NCBI RefSeq assembly: GCF_007923295.1
Contig: NZ_VOIR01000017.1
Location: 62,001 to 126,000 of the forward strand
From: Agrococcus sediminis
GTDB taxonomy: Bacteria; Actinomycetota; Actinomycetes; Actinomycetales; Microbacteriaceae
Direction: 5' to 3'
Length of the DNA: 64,000 nt
Position 1 is the stretch's first letter, and each line of letters begins with the position of its first letter. The translations under genes and the position numbers were made by a program. Below, in pieces: positions 42,031-50,045 of the stretch. Below the pieces are notes generated by a model. That model saw nothing but the letters and a program-made list of their open reading frames with translations, had not been told where the DNA came from and ran no database searches.

Positions 42031-42959
42031 CAGCGCTCCTTCCCGATCGGCTCGAGCTCCACCCGCTCGGCGATGGCGCGGATGGCCTCGGCGTCGCCCG
42101 TGCCGAGCCCGCGCCGCGTGGCGTTGACGGCGCCGGCCGCGGCGCCGAGGCGCACCGCGTCGGCGTGGCTGCCGCCGGCCGCGAGCGCCGCGGCGAGGCC
42201 CGCCGTGTACGAGTCGCCGGCGCCTCGCGTGTCCACCGGCTCGAGCTGGGGCGCGACCACGCGCCACGCGCCCTCCTCGCCGACGACGACCGAGCCGGCG
42301 TCCGCGCGGGTGACCGCGACGAGCGCGATGCCGTCGTCGGCGAGCTGCTGCGCGGCCGCGACGAGCTGACCCTCGTCGTCGCCGTCGTCGACCCGGCCGT
42401 CGTCGACCAGCTCCTCGTGGCTGACCTTCAGCACGTCGACGCCGCCCTCGAGCGCGGCAGCGAGGCGCTCGCCGGCGAGGTCGACGAGCACGGTGCGCCC
42501 GAGCTCGCGCATGTCGCTCGCGAGCCTGCGGTAGACATCCGCCTCGAGCATCTCGTCGCCGTCGGGCCCCGAGAGGATGACGAGCTCAGCGTCCATCGCC
42601 GCGCGCAGCGTCGCCGAGTAGAGCGCGTCGAGGTCGTGCCGGGTCAGCGGCTCGCCGTGCGCCTCCACGACCTCCCGCCGGTCGCCGCTGCGCCGGTCGT
42701 GCACGTAGGCCGGGCCGTTCCCGTCGCGGTCGATCGCGACGACCTCGAAGCCCTCGCGGTCGAGCAGCTGCCGCGCCACCGCGCCCGTCTCCCCCGCCAC
42801 CGTGCACACGACCGTCACGTCGGCGCCGAGCGCCGCGAGCATCCGCGCCTGCCACACGCCCTGCCCGCCGACGTGCAGGTGCACGTCGGGTGCGCCCTCG
42901 TGCTCCTCGACCGTGATCGTGAGCGTCGGAGCGGGGGCGAAGACGAGCACGCGTGCCAT
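42030..42959 (-). CDS. PfkB family carbohydrate kinase
   Basis: A 309-residue ribokinase-fold kinase. It starts MARVLVFAPAPTLTITVEE. The first glycine motif is HVGGQGVWQARMLAALGADV (two Gly present). The catalytic signature VDTRGAGDSYTAGLAAAL is near residue 240, with the conserved Asp base. The N-terminal PxPT and QG-rich region looks most like the phosphofructokinase/tagatose-kinase branch, but the usual N-G of GGKGxN is Q-W here, so the sugar is uncertain. It is upstream of and coupled to surE. Confidence 0.82.
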   Translation of the reverse strand: MARVLVFAPAPTLTITVEEHEGAPDVHLHVGGQGVWQARMLAALGADVTVVCTVAGETGAVARQLLDREGFEVVAIDRDGNGPAYVHDRRSGDRREVVEAHGEPLTRHDLDALYSATLRAAMDAELVILSGPDGDEMLEADVYRRLASDMRELGRTVLVDLAGERLAAALEGGVDVLKVSHEELVDDGRVDDGDDEGQLVAAAQQLADDGIALVAVTRADAGSVVVGEEGAWRVVAPQLEPVDTRGAGDSYTAGLAAALAAGGSHADAVRLGAAAGAVNATRRGLGTGDAEAIRAIAERVELEPIGKER

Positions 42960-42965
42960 GCGCCC

Positions 42966-42971
42966 ACCCTA
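42966..42971 (-). promoter_or_regulatory. -10 element (TAGGGT) of a leaderless pfkB-surE promoter
   Basis: TAGGGT on the minus strand ends 6 bases before the kinase ATG at 42959. Confidence 0.4.
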
Positions 42972-42988
42972 GGCACGCCGCCTGGGCG

Positions 42989-43813
42989 TCAGCGCAGGAA
43001 GAGGGCCCGCAGGCGCGAGGTCGTGAACCACAGGCCCACGACGATCATCACCGCGAAGTACAGCAGGTGCAGCAGGATCGACGGCTGGATGAGCCCGGTC
43101 GTCAGCTGCCGGATCATGTCGACGCCGTGCCACAGCGGCATCGCCTGGATCACCCACTGCAGGCCCTGCGGGTACACCTCGATGGGGAAGAACGTCGCCG
43201 ACAGCAGGAACATCGGCATCATGACGAAGTAGACGTAGTCGAGGTGCTGGAAGGTCTTCATGTAGCTCGTGATGGCCATGCCGAACGAGGCGAAGCCGAA
43301 CGCGACGACGAGCGCCGCGGGGATCGCGAGGATCGCCGTCCACGAGAGGTTGAGCCCCATGAGGGTCGTCACGAGCATGAAGCCCGACGCGTACAGCAGG
43401 CCGCGGAACAGCGCCAGCAGGATCTCGCCGAGCGCGACGTCGAGCGGGCCGAGCGAGGTCGACAGCATCTGCTGGTAGAGCTTCGCGTAGTTCATCTTGA
43501 AGAAGACGTTCATCGTCGAGTCGTACACGGCGCCGTTCATCGCGCTCACCGCCATGAGCGCCGGCGCGATGTAGGCCGCGTACGGCACCTCGGCGCCGTA
43601 GAACTCGACGGTGCCGATGAGGGCGCCGAGGCCGATGCCCATCGAGAGCAGGTAGAAGACCGGCTCGAAGAAGCCGGTGACAACGATGAGCCAGTTGTTG
43701 CGGGCGATCACCTGCAGGCCGCGGGCCACGACCGAGCGCGTGTTGCCGGCGTAGATGCCGCGGAGCGGTCCGCGGACGGTCGGCGCGGGCGCCTCGAGCA
43801 GCTGCTCGTTCAT
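42989..43813 (-). CDS. ABC-2 type exporter permease (second)
   Basis: A 274-residue permease with six helices of the ABC-2 (DrrB/NodJ-like) family. A cytoplasmic start of about 35 residues precedes RNNWLIVVTGFFEPVFYLLS. The conserved YVYFVMMPMFLLSATFFPIE and an LPLWHG-like MPLWHGVDMIRQLTTG identify the family. It overlaps the upstream permease by 4 bases and would pair with it and the ATPase at 44664. Substrates of such exporters include drugs, polysaccharides and lipids; this one is unknown. Confidence 0.87.
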   Translation of the reverse strand: MNEQLLEAPAPTVRGPLRGIYAGNTRSVVARGLQVIARNNWLIVVTGFFEPVFYLLSMGIGLGALIGTVEFYGAEVPYAAYIAPALMAVSAMNGAVYDSTMNVFFKMNYAKLYQQMLSTSLGPLDVALGEILLALFRGLLYASGFMLVTTLMGLNLSWTAILAIPAALVVAFGFASFGMAITSYMKTFQHLDYVYFVMMPMFLLSATFFPIEVYPQGLQWVIQAMPLWHGVDMIRQLTTGLIQPSILLHLLYFAVMIVVGLWFTTSRLRALFLR

Positions 43814-44667
43814 CGGTCGAGCCTCCGTCGGAAGGTGCGGATCGAGAGCAGGCAGGTGGCGGCGGCCAGCAGCACGAGGTAGCCGACGTGCACGAGCGCC
43901 ATGCCAGGGGCGAGCGCGGCGCCGTACAGCGCCGCTCGGCCGAGCTCGGCCGCGTGCCAGAGGGGCGAGATCCAGCCGATCCAGTGCAGGAACCAGGGCA
44001 GCGTCTCGAGCGGGAAGTAGGTGCCCGAGAAGAGCGTCAGCGGCACGACCACGAAGCGCTCGATGAAGGAGAGCTGGCCGCGGTCCTCGGTCTGCGTCGC
44101 GACCCACGACATCACCGCGAAGCCGACCGCGGCGCCGAGCAGCAGCCCGATGGGCACGAGCAGGATCGCCCCGGCCGCGGAGCCGATGCCGAAGAGCACC
44201 ATCACGAGCACGAAGGCGACGAGCGGCAGCAGCACCCGCACGAGCACCGACACCTGGAAGCCGATCACGATGTGCGCGGGCCCGATCGGGGTGCCGTTCA
44301 TGGCGAAGAACATCGGGAACCACTTGAAGCCGCCGAAGACGCCGTAGGTGTTCTCCTGCGACGCGGTCTGCATCACCGTCGCCATCGCGAGCGCCGGCGC
44401 GAGGAAGGTCAGGTACGGCACGCCGTCGACGCCCGCGGCGCCCTGGTTGGCGTCGACGAGCAGCCCGAGGCCCACGCCGAGCCCCAGCAGGAACAGGAAC
44501 GGCGAGCCGACGCCTATCGCGACCCACGACGCGACGTACGAGCGCATCGACCGGATGCGGTGCTCGGCGACGAACCACCAGCCCCACGACCGCGAGGAGC
44601 GCGCGACGGCGGCGTGGTCGACGCCGCCCACGTCGACGAGCCCGCGGCGCTGCACGGTGCCGCTCAT
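43810..44667 (-). CDS. ABC-2 type exporter permease (first)
   Basis: A 285-residue six-helix permease, paralogous to the next gene. A charged N-terminus of about 45 residues (RSSRSWGWWFVAEHRI) precedes SWVAIGVGSPFLFLLGLGVG. The conserved FVVVPLTLFSGTYFPLETLP and a WISPLWHAAELGRAALYG block are the ABC-2 signatures. It overlaps the ATPase gene upstream and the second permease downstream by 4 bases each, so all three are one translational unit. Confidence 0.87.
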   Translation of the reverse strand: MSGTVQRRGLVDVGGVDHAAVARSSRSWGWWFVAEHRIRSMRSYVASWVAIGVGSPFLFLLGLGVGLGLLVDANQGAAGVDGVPYLTFLAPALAMATVMQTASQENTYGVFGGFKWFPMFFAMNGTPIGPAHIVIGFQVSVLVRVLLPLVAFVLVMVLFGIGSAAGAILLVPIGLLLGAAVGFAVMSWVATQTEDRGQLSFIERFVVVPLTLFSGTYFPLETLPWFLHWIGWISPLWHAAELGRAALYGAALAPGMALVHVGYLVLLAAATCLLSIRTFRRRLDR

Positions 44668-45590
44668 TCGATCAGCGACCTTCCCGTCAGCCGCAGGAAG
44701 ACGTCCTCCAGGCTCGAGCGCCGCACGAGGCTCGTGATCGGCTGCAGGCCGCGCTCGTGCACCGCCGACATCGCCGCCTCGCCGTCGTCGTCGTAGACGA
44801 GCACGCGGTCGGGCAGCACCTCGATGCGCGAGCCGATGCCCTCGATGACGGTCGCGGCCTCGGCGTTGCGGCTCGAGCCGAACCGCACCTCGAGCACCTC
44901 GCGGGTGGAGTACTGCCGGATGAGCGCGGCGGGACTCCCCTCGGCGACGATGGTGCCCTTGTCGACCACCACGAGCCGGTCGCAGAGCTGCTCGGCCTCA
45001 TCCATGTAGTGCGTGGTGAGCACGAGCGTCGTGCCCTCCTCCTTCAGCCGGAAGAGGCGGTCCCACAGCACGTGCCGCGCCTGCGGGTCGAGGCCCGTGG
45101 TCGGCTCGTCGAGCAGCATCGCCTTGGGGCTGTTGATGAGGCCGCGCGCGATCGTGAGCCGGCGTTTCATGCCGCCCGAGAGCCCGTCGACGCGGGCCTT
45201 GCGCTTCTCGGTGAGCTGCGCGAACTCGAGCAGCTCCTCGGCCCGGCGCTTCACGTACGGCAGCGGCAGGCCGAAGTAGCGGCCGTAGACGATGAGGTTG
45301 TCGATGACCCGCAGCTCCTCGTCGAGCTGGTCGGCTTGCGGCACGATGCCGAGCTGGGCGCGGATCTCGGGCCCGTGGCTCTCGGGGTCGAAGCCGAGCA
45401 CGCGGAGCTCGCCCGACGTGCGCGTCGACGTCGCCGCGATCATGCGCATCGTGGTCGACTTGCCCGCGCCGTTGGGGCCGAGGAACCCGAACGCCTCCCC
45501 CGGCTCGATCGCGAAGTCGATCCCGTCGACCGCCGTGAAGTCGCCGTACTGCTTCGTCAGGCCCTTGGCCTCGATCACCGGTGCTGGCAC
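44664..45590 (-). CDS. ABC-2 exporter ATP-binding protein (DrrA type)
   Basis: A 308-residue ATPase. Walker A is GPNGAGKST (about residues 39-47), with a Q-loop in IVPQADQLDEELRV. The signature is LSGGMKRRLTIARGLI, and Walker B is MLLDEPTTGLDPQARHVLWD with the switch His in TTHYMDEAEQL. The C-terminal regulatory region (SREVLEVRF-like, then ITSLVRRSSLEDVFLRLTG) is typical of DrrA/NodI ATPases. GTG start at 45590, with a -10-like TAGCAT at 45599-45604 placing the transcript start about 2 bases upstream. Confidence 0.9.
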   Translation of the reverse strand: MPAPVIEAKGLTKQYGDFTAVDGIDFAIEPGEAFGFLGPNGAGKSTTMRMIAATSTRTSGELRVLGFDPESHGPEIRAQLGIVPQADQLDEELRVIDNLIVYGRYFGLPLPYVKRRAEELLEFAQLTEKRKARVDGLSGGMKRRLTIARGLINSPKAMLLDEPTTGLDPQARHVLWDRLFRLKEEGTTLVLTTHYMDEAEQLCDRLVVVDKGTIVAEGSPAALIRQYSTREVLEVRFGSSRNAEAATVIEGIGSRIEVLPDRVLVYDDDGEAAMSAVHERGLQPITSLVRRSSLEDVFLRLTGRSLIE

Positions 45591-45598
45591 GGTTCCCG

Positions 45599-45604
45599 AT
45601 GCTA
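45599..45604 (-). promoter_or_regulatory. -10 element (TAGCAT) for the ABC-2 exporter operon
   Basis: TAGCAT on the minus strand ends 8 bases before the GTG start, so the leader would be 0-2 bases. Confidence 0.4.
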
Positions 45605-45653
45605 GGCCCTGCCGCCGACATCGGCGCCCCCGGGAAGCGGGAGAATGGATGCG

Positions 45654-47435
45654 ATGAGCGAGCGACGAGGGATCTTCGGCCGGCGGCGGGGCGACGACGG
45701 GCCGCGGGCGAGCCTCCGCGAGCTGCTGCCCTACCTCTTCCCCAAGAAGGGGCTGCTCGCCGGCGCGATCGTGCTGTCGGTGCTGGGCGCCGCCTTCTCG
45801 CTCGCCCAGCCCGCCCTCGCGCAGGAGCTCATCGCCCGCGTCGAGCGGTCGGAGCCGCTCGCGTGGCTGCCGCTCCTGCTGCTCGTGATCGTCGTGGTGG
45901 GCGCGGTGCTCGACGGCTTCCAGCACTTCCTGCTGCAGGTGCTCGGCGAGCACGTCGTGCTGCGCACGCGCCGCACGCTCGTCGGCTCGCTCCTGCGGCT
46001 GCCGATCGCCGAGTTCGACGCCCGCCGCGTCGGCGACCTCGTCAGCCGGGTGGGCAGCGACACGACGCTGCTGCGCGCCGTGCTCACCCAGGGGCTCGTC
46101 GAGTCGATCGGCGGCCTGCTGACGCTCGTGGGCGCGGTGATCGCGATGCTCGTCATCGATCCGCTGCTGCTGGGCCTGACCGTGCTCGTGCTGGGCGTCG
46201 CGATCGCCGGGATGCTCGCGGTGATGCCGCTGCTCACGCGCGCCTCCGGCCGCGCGCAGGAGCAGGTCGGGCACCTCACGAGCGCGCTCGAGCGCGCCAT
46301 CTCGGCCGTGCGCACGGTGCGCGCCGCGGGCGCGACCGAGCGCGAGGCACGGGCGATCGGCGACCGCGCCGGCGACGCGTTCGCGGCCGGTGTCGGCGTC
46401 GCGCGCATCTCGGCGCTCGTCGTGCCGATCTTCGGCGTCGCGATGCAGCTCGCGTTCCTGGTGGTGCTCGGCGTCGGCGGCCTGCGGGTCGCCACGGGCG
46501 AGATCGGCATCGCGCAGCTGGTCGGCTTCCTGCTGTTCCTGTTCCTCATGATCATGCCGCTCGGCCAGCTCGCCGGGGCGATCTCGGCGGTGAGCGTCGC
46601 GCTCGGCGCGCTGGGGCGCATCCAGGAGATCGTGCGCCTCCCCTCGGAGACGGATGCGGATGCGCGCGTCGCGCTCGAGCCGCGGCCGGGAGCGCCGATG
46701 GTCGCCTTCGAGGACGTCGCCTTCGCGTACCCGTCCTCCCCCGACCGGCCGGTGCTCGAGGGGGTGTCGTTCGCCGTGCCGGCGGGCACCCGCACGGCGA
46801 TCGTCGGCCCGTCGGGCGCGGGCAAGTCGACGGCGTTCGCGCTCGTCGAGCGCTTCTACGACGCGGACGCGGGCCGCGTGCTCGTCGGCGGCGAGGACGT
46901 CCGCGACGTGGACCGCGCATCCCTGCGCTCCCGCATCGGCTACGTCGAGCAGGACGCGCCCGTGCTCGCCGGGTCGCTGCGCGACAACCTGCTGCTCGGC
47001 GCGCCCGACGCCACCGACGAGCAGCTGCTCGCCGCGCTCGAGTCGGTGAACCTGGGCGAGCTCGTGCGCCGCGCCGAGGACGGGCTGGGCGCCGAGGTCG
47101 GCGAGGGCGGCGTGCTGCTCTCGGGCGGCGAGCGGCAGCGGCTCGCGATCGCGCGGGCGCTGCTCGCCGCGACGCCGATCCTGCTGCTCGACGAGTCGAC
47201 CGCCAACCTCGACGCGCGCAACGAGGCCTCGCTCAAGCTCGCGCTCGACGTCGCGAGCGAGGGCCGCACCACGCTCGTGATCGCACATCGGCTCGCGACC
47301 GTCGTCGACGCAGACCAGATCGTCGTCCTCGAGGCCGGCCGCGTGCTCGCGACGGGCACGCACGCCGAGCTGCTCGAGACCTCGCCGCTCTACCGCGAGC
47401 TCGCGGCCCACCAGCTGCTCGCCCCGGCGGCGTGA
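45654..47435 (+). CDS. ABC exporter, fused membrane and ATPase domains (multidrug/lipid type)
   Basis: A 593-residue half-transporter. An N-terminal six-helix exporter domain opens with LLPYLFPKKGLLAGAIVLSV. The coupling-helix region is RAAGATEREARAIGDRAGDA. The ATPase domain from about residue 340 has Walker A GPSGAGKST, Q-loop IGYVEQDAPVLAGSLRDNLL, signature LSGGERQRLAIARALL, Walker B ILLLDESTANLD and the H-loop IAHRLAT. It resembles MsbA/BmrA-type homodimeric exporters. ATG 45654 is preferred (GGGAG 10 bases upstream) over an in-frame ATG at 45645. It diverges from the ABC-2 exporter. Confidence 0.9.
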   Translation: MSERRGIFGRRRGDDGPRASLRELLPYLFPKKGLLAGAIVLSVLGAAFSLAQPALAQELIARVERSEPLAWLPLLLLVIVVVGAVLDGFQHFLLQVLGEHVVLRTRRTLVGSLLRLPIAEFDARRVGDLVSRVGSDTTLLRAVLTQGLVESIGGLLTLVGAVIAMLVIDPLLLGLTVLVLGVAIAGMLAVMPLLTRASGRAQEQVGHLTSALERAISAVRTVRAAGATEREARAIGDRAGDAFAAGVGVARISALVVPIFGVAMQLAFLVVLGVGGLRVATGEIGIAQLVGFLLFLFLMIMPLGQLAGAISAVSVALGALGRIQEIVRLPSETDADARVALEPRPGAPMVAFEDVAFAYPSSPDRPVLEGVSFAVPAGTRTAIVGPSGAGKSTAFALVERFYDADAGRVLVGGEDVRDVDRASLRSRIGYVEQDAPVLAGSLRDNLLLGAPDATDEQLLAALESVNLGELVRRAEDGLGAEVGEGGVLLSGGERQRLAIARALLAATPILLLDESTANLDARNEASLKLALDVASEGRTTLVIAHRLATVVDADQIVVLEAGRVLATGTHAELLETSPLYRELAAHQLLAPAA

Positions 47436-47445
47436 CGGAGGCACC

Positions 47446-48474
47446 ATGACCGCCAGGAGCTCCCTGCTCTCGACCGACCTGCCGCTGGCCGCCGCACCCA
47501 TGGCGGGCGGCCCGACCTCGGTGGCGCTCGCCACCGCCGCGGCGGCGGCCGGCGCCTTCCCGTTCCTCGCCGCCGGCTACAAGGCGCCGGAGGCGATGGC
47601 GGGCGAGATCGAGCAGCTCCGCGCGCTCGACGCGCCGTTCGGGGTCAACCTCTTCGTGCCCGCGAGCGCCGCGGTGGACCGCGCGGCGTTCGCGGCGTAC
47701 GCCGAGCGCCTGCAGCCGGAGGCGGACGCCTACGGCCTGCGACTCGACCCCGAGCCCGTCGAGGACGACGACGCCTGGGAGGCCAAGCTCGACCACCTGC
47801 TCGCGCACCCCGTGCCGGTCGTCTCGCTCACGTTCGGCCTGCCGCCGCGGTCCGAGATCGCGGCCCTGCAGCAGCGCGGCACGCGCGTGCTCGCCAGCGT
47901 CACGACGCCGGAGGAGGCCGGCCGCGCCGCCGCAGCAGGCGTCGACGGACTCGTGGTGCAGGGCCCCGACGCCGGCGGGCACTCCGCGACCCACGACCCG
48001 CTCCGCGCGATCGAGCCGGCCTCGACGGCATCGGTCGTGCGCGGGGTGCTGCGCTCGGTCGACCTGCCGGTGATCGCCGCGGGCGGCGTCGACGGGCCGG
48101 CCGCGGTGCGCGCGCTGCTCGACGCCGGCGCGGAGGCGGTCGCCGTGGGGACGCTCCTGCTGTGCACCGACGAGGCCGGCACCTCGCCGACGCACCGCGC
48201 CGCGCTGCGGGATCCGCGCTTGAGCGAGACCGTGCTGACCCGGGCGTTCACCGGTCGACCGGCGCGGGCGCTGCGCAACGGCTTCATCGACCGGCACGAC
48301 GCCGCGGCGCCGGCGGCCTACCCCGCCGTGCACCACCTCACCCGCGAGCTCCGCCAGGCGGCGGGCCGAGCGGGCGATGCCGACCGGCTGCACCTGTGGG
48401 CCGGCACCGGCTGGCGCAGCGCGACCGAGGGCCCCGCAGGCGAGGTGCTCGCGCAGCTCGCCTCGCAGGTGTGA
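47446..48474 (+). CDS. nitronate monooxygenase / FMN-dependent 2-nitropropane dioxygenase family
   Basis: A 342-residue FMN-binding TIM-barrel oxidase that detoxifies alkyl nitronates such as propionate-3-nitronate. The opening LPLAAAPMAGGPTSVALATA is typical. VSLTFGLPPRSEI, GVDGLVVQGPDAGGHSATHD (catalytic His and flavin contacts), VIAAGGVDGPAAVRALLDAG and EAVAVGTLLLCTDEA make the phosphate-binding sites. It follows the ABC exporter by 10 bases and may be co-transcribed. Confidence 0.88.
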   Translation: MTARSSLLSTDLPLAAAPMAGGPTSVALATAAAAAGAFPFLAAGYKAPEAMAGEIEQLRALDAPFGVNLFVPASAAVDRAAFAAYAERLQPEADAYGLRLDPEPVEDDDAWEAKLDHLLAHPVPVVSLTFGLPPRSEIAALQQRGTRVLASVTTPEEAGRAAAAGVDGLVVQGPDAGGHSATHDPLRAIEPASTASVVRGVLRSVDLPVIAAGGVDGPAAVRALLDAGAEAVAVGTLLLCTDEAGTSPTHRAALRDPRLSETVLTRAFTGRPARALRNGFIDRHDAAAPAAYPAVHHLTRELRQAAGRAGDADRLHLWAGTGWRSATEGPAGEVLAQLASQV

Positions 48475-48493
48475 GGCGGCGCGGCCGGACCGA

Positions 48494-49963
48494 TCAGGCG
48501 AAGGGGTTGGGCATGAGCGTGTACTTCGTCTCGAGGTACTCGTGGATGCCCTCGGCGCCGCCCTCGCGGCCGAGGCCCGACTGCTTCACGCCGCCGAACG
48601 GGCCCGCCGCGTTGGAGACGACGCCGACGTTCAGGCCCATCATGCCCGTGTCGATGCGGTCGATCATGCGCTGGCCGCGATTGGTGTCCTCGGTGAAGAC
48701 ATAGCCCACGAGGCCGTACTCGGTGGCGTTCGCGAGCCGCACCGCGTCGTCCTCTGTCGCGAAGCGCTGGATCGCCACCACCGGCCCGAAGATCTCCTCG
48801 ATCGACACCGCCATCGACGCATCCACGCCGTCGAGCACGGTCGGCTCGAAGAACGAGCCGGGCCCGTCGATCGCCTTGCCGCCGGTGACGAGCGTCGCGC
48901 CGTCGGCCACCGCCGACTCGACGAGCCGCACGGCGTTGTCGACCGCCTTGTCCTCGACGAGCGGGCCGATCTGCACGCCCTCCTCGGTGCCGCGGCCGAT
49001 CTTCATCGCCTTCACCGCGTCGCCGACGCGACGTGCGAACTCGTCGGCGATCGACTCGTGCACGATGAAGCGGTTCGCGGCCGTGCAGGCCTGCCCGATG
49101 TTGCGGAACTTCGCCAGCAGCGCGCCCTCGACCGCCTTGTCGAGGTCGGCGTCGTCGAACACCACGAACGGCGCGTTGCCGCCGAGCTCCATGGATGCCT
49201 TCAGGACGTTGTCGGCCGCCTGCTTCAGCAGCTGCACTCCCACGGGCGTCGAGCCCGTGAACGACACCTTCCGCAGCCGCGGGTCGGCCAGCAGCCGCTC
49301 CGAGAGCGCGCCGGTCGACTTCGTCGTGATGACGTTCACGACGCCCTTCGGCAGGCCGGCCTCCTCGAGCAGCCCCACGAGCGCCAGCGTCGTCAGCGGC
49401 GTCAGCGTCGCCGGCTTCACGACCGCGGTGCAGCCCGCGGCGAGCGCGGGAGCGATCTTGCGGGTCGCCATCGCGAGCGGGAAGTTCCAGGGCGTGATCA
49501 GGAAGCACGGGCCGACCGGCCGGTGGGTCACGATCATCTGGCCCGTGCCCTCGGGCGTCATCATGTAGCGGCCGTCGATGCGCACCGCCTCCTCCGAGAA
49601 CCAGCGCAGGAACTCGCCGCCGTAGGCGACCTCGCCGCGGGCCTCGGCCAGCGGCTTGCCCATCTCGAGCGTCATGAGCAGCGCGAACTCCTCCTTGCGC
49701 TCCTGGAGCAGGTCGAACGCCTTCCGCAGGATCTCGCCGCGCACGCGAGCGGGCGTGCGCGCCCACTCCTCCTGCGCCGCGACCGCCGCGTCGAGCGCTC
49801 GCACGCCGTCCTCGACCGAGCCGTTCGCGATCTGCTTGATGACCTCGCCGGTCGCCGGGTCGCGCACGTCGATCGTGCCCTGCTCGCCGTCGATCCACTC
49901 GCCGCCGATGAACAGCCGGCCGTGGACGGCCTCGAGGACCTGGCTCTCGGTGGTCGCGCTCAT
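48494..49963 (-). CDS. gabD: NAD(P)-dependent succinate-semialdehyde dehydrogenase family
   Basis: A 489-residue aldehyde dehydrogenase. The cofactor segment has PWNFPLAMATRKIAPALAAG and KPATLTPLTTLALVGLLEEA. The catalytic Glu is in MELGGNAPFVVFDDADLD and the catalytic Cys in NIGQACTAANRF, near residue 290. EEIFGPVVAIQRF and the C-terminal GVKQSGLGREGG favour GabD-type succinate-semialdehyde dehydrogenase (GABA or 4-hydroxybutyrate use). AAGGAG precedes the ATG. A GntR-type palindrome lies 30 bases upstream, so it is probably substrate-induced. Confidence 0.88.
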   Translation of the reverse strand: MSATTESQVLEAVHGRLFIGGEWIDGEQGTIDVRDPATGEVIKQIANGSVEDGVRALDAAVAAQEEWARTPARVRGEILRKAFDLLQERKEEFALLMTLEMGKPLAEARGEVAYGGEFLRWFSEEAVRIDGRYMMTPEGTGQMIVTHRPVGPCFLITPWNFPLAMATRKIAPALAAGCTAVVKPATLTPLTTLALVGLLEEAGLPKGVVNVITTKSTGALSERLLADPRLRKVSFTGSTPVGVQLLKQAADNVLKASMELGGNAPFVVFDDADLDKAVEGALLAKFRNIGQACTAANRFIVHESIADEFARRVGDAVKAMKIGRGTEEGVQIGPLVEDKAVDNAVRLVESAVADGATLVTGGKAIDGPGSFFEPTVLDGVDASMAVSIEEIFGPVVAIQRFATEDDAVRLANATEYGLVGYVFTEDTNRGQRMIDRIDTGMMGLNVGVVSNAAGPFGGVKQSGLGREGGAEGIHEYLETKYTLMPNPFA

Positions 49964-49992
49964 GAGGACTCCTTCGCGGGATGATTGCGGTT

Positions 49993-50006
49993 GATCGTAT
50001 ACGATC
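49993..50006. promoter_or_regulatory. GATCGTATACGATC palindrome, candidate GntR-family operator
   Basis: A perfect 14-bp dyad centred on GTATAC, 30 bases upstream of the gabD ATG. Dyads centred on GTATAC or TATA are typical for FadR/FCD-type GntR repressors. No GntR gene is in the window. Confidence 0.55.
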
Positions 50007-50045
50007 GTCGCCCGGTCGCGCGAGCGGCGACGAGCTCCTCCAAGC

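Noticed and set aside
44664-47534. 956-codon frame covering the antisense of the ABC exporter
   Set aside because: Only the part up to GTG 45590 encodes the DrrA-type ATPase; the rest is a shadow of the opposite-strand exporter gene.
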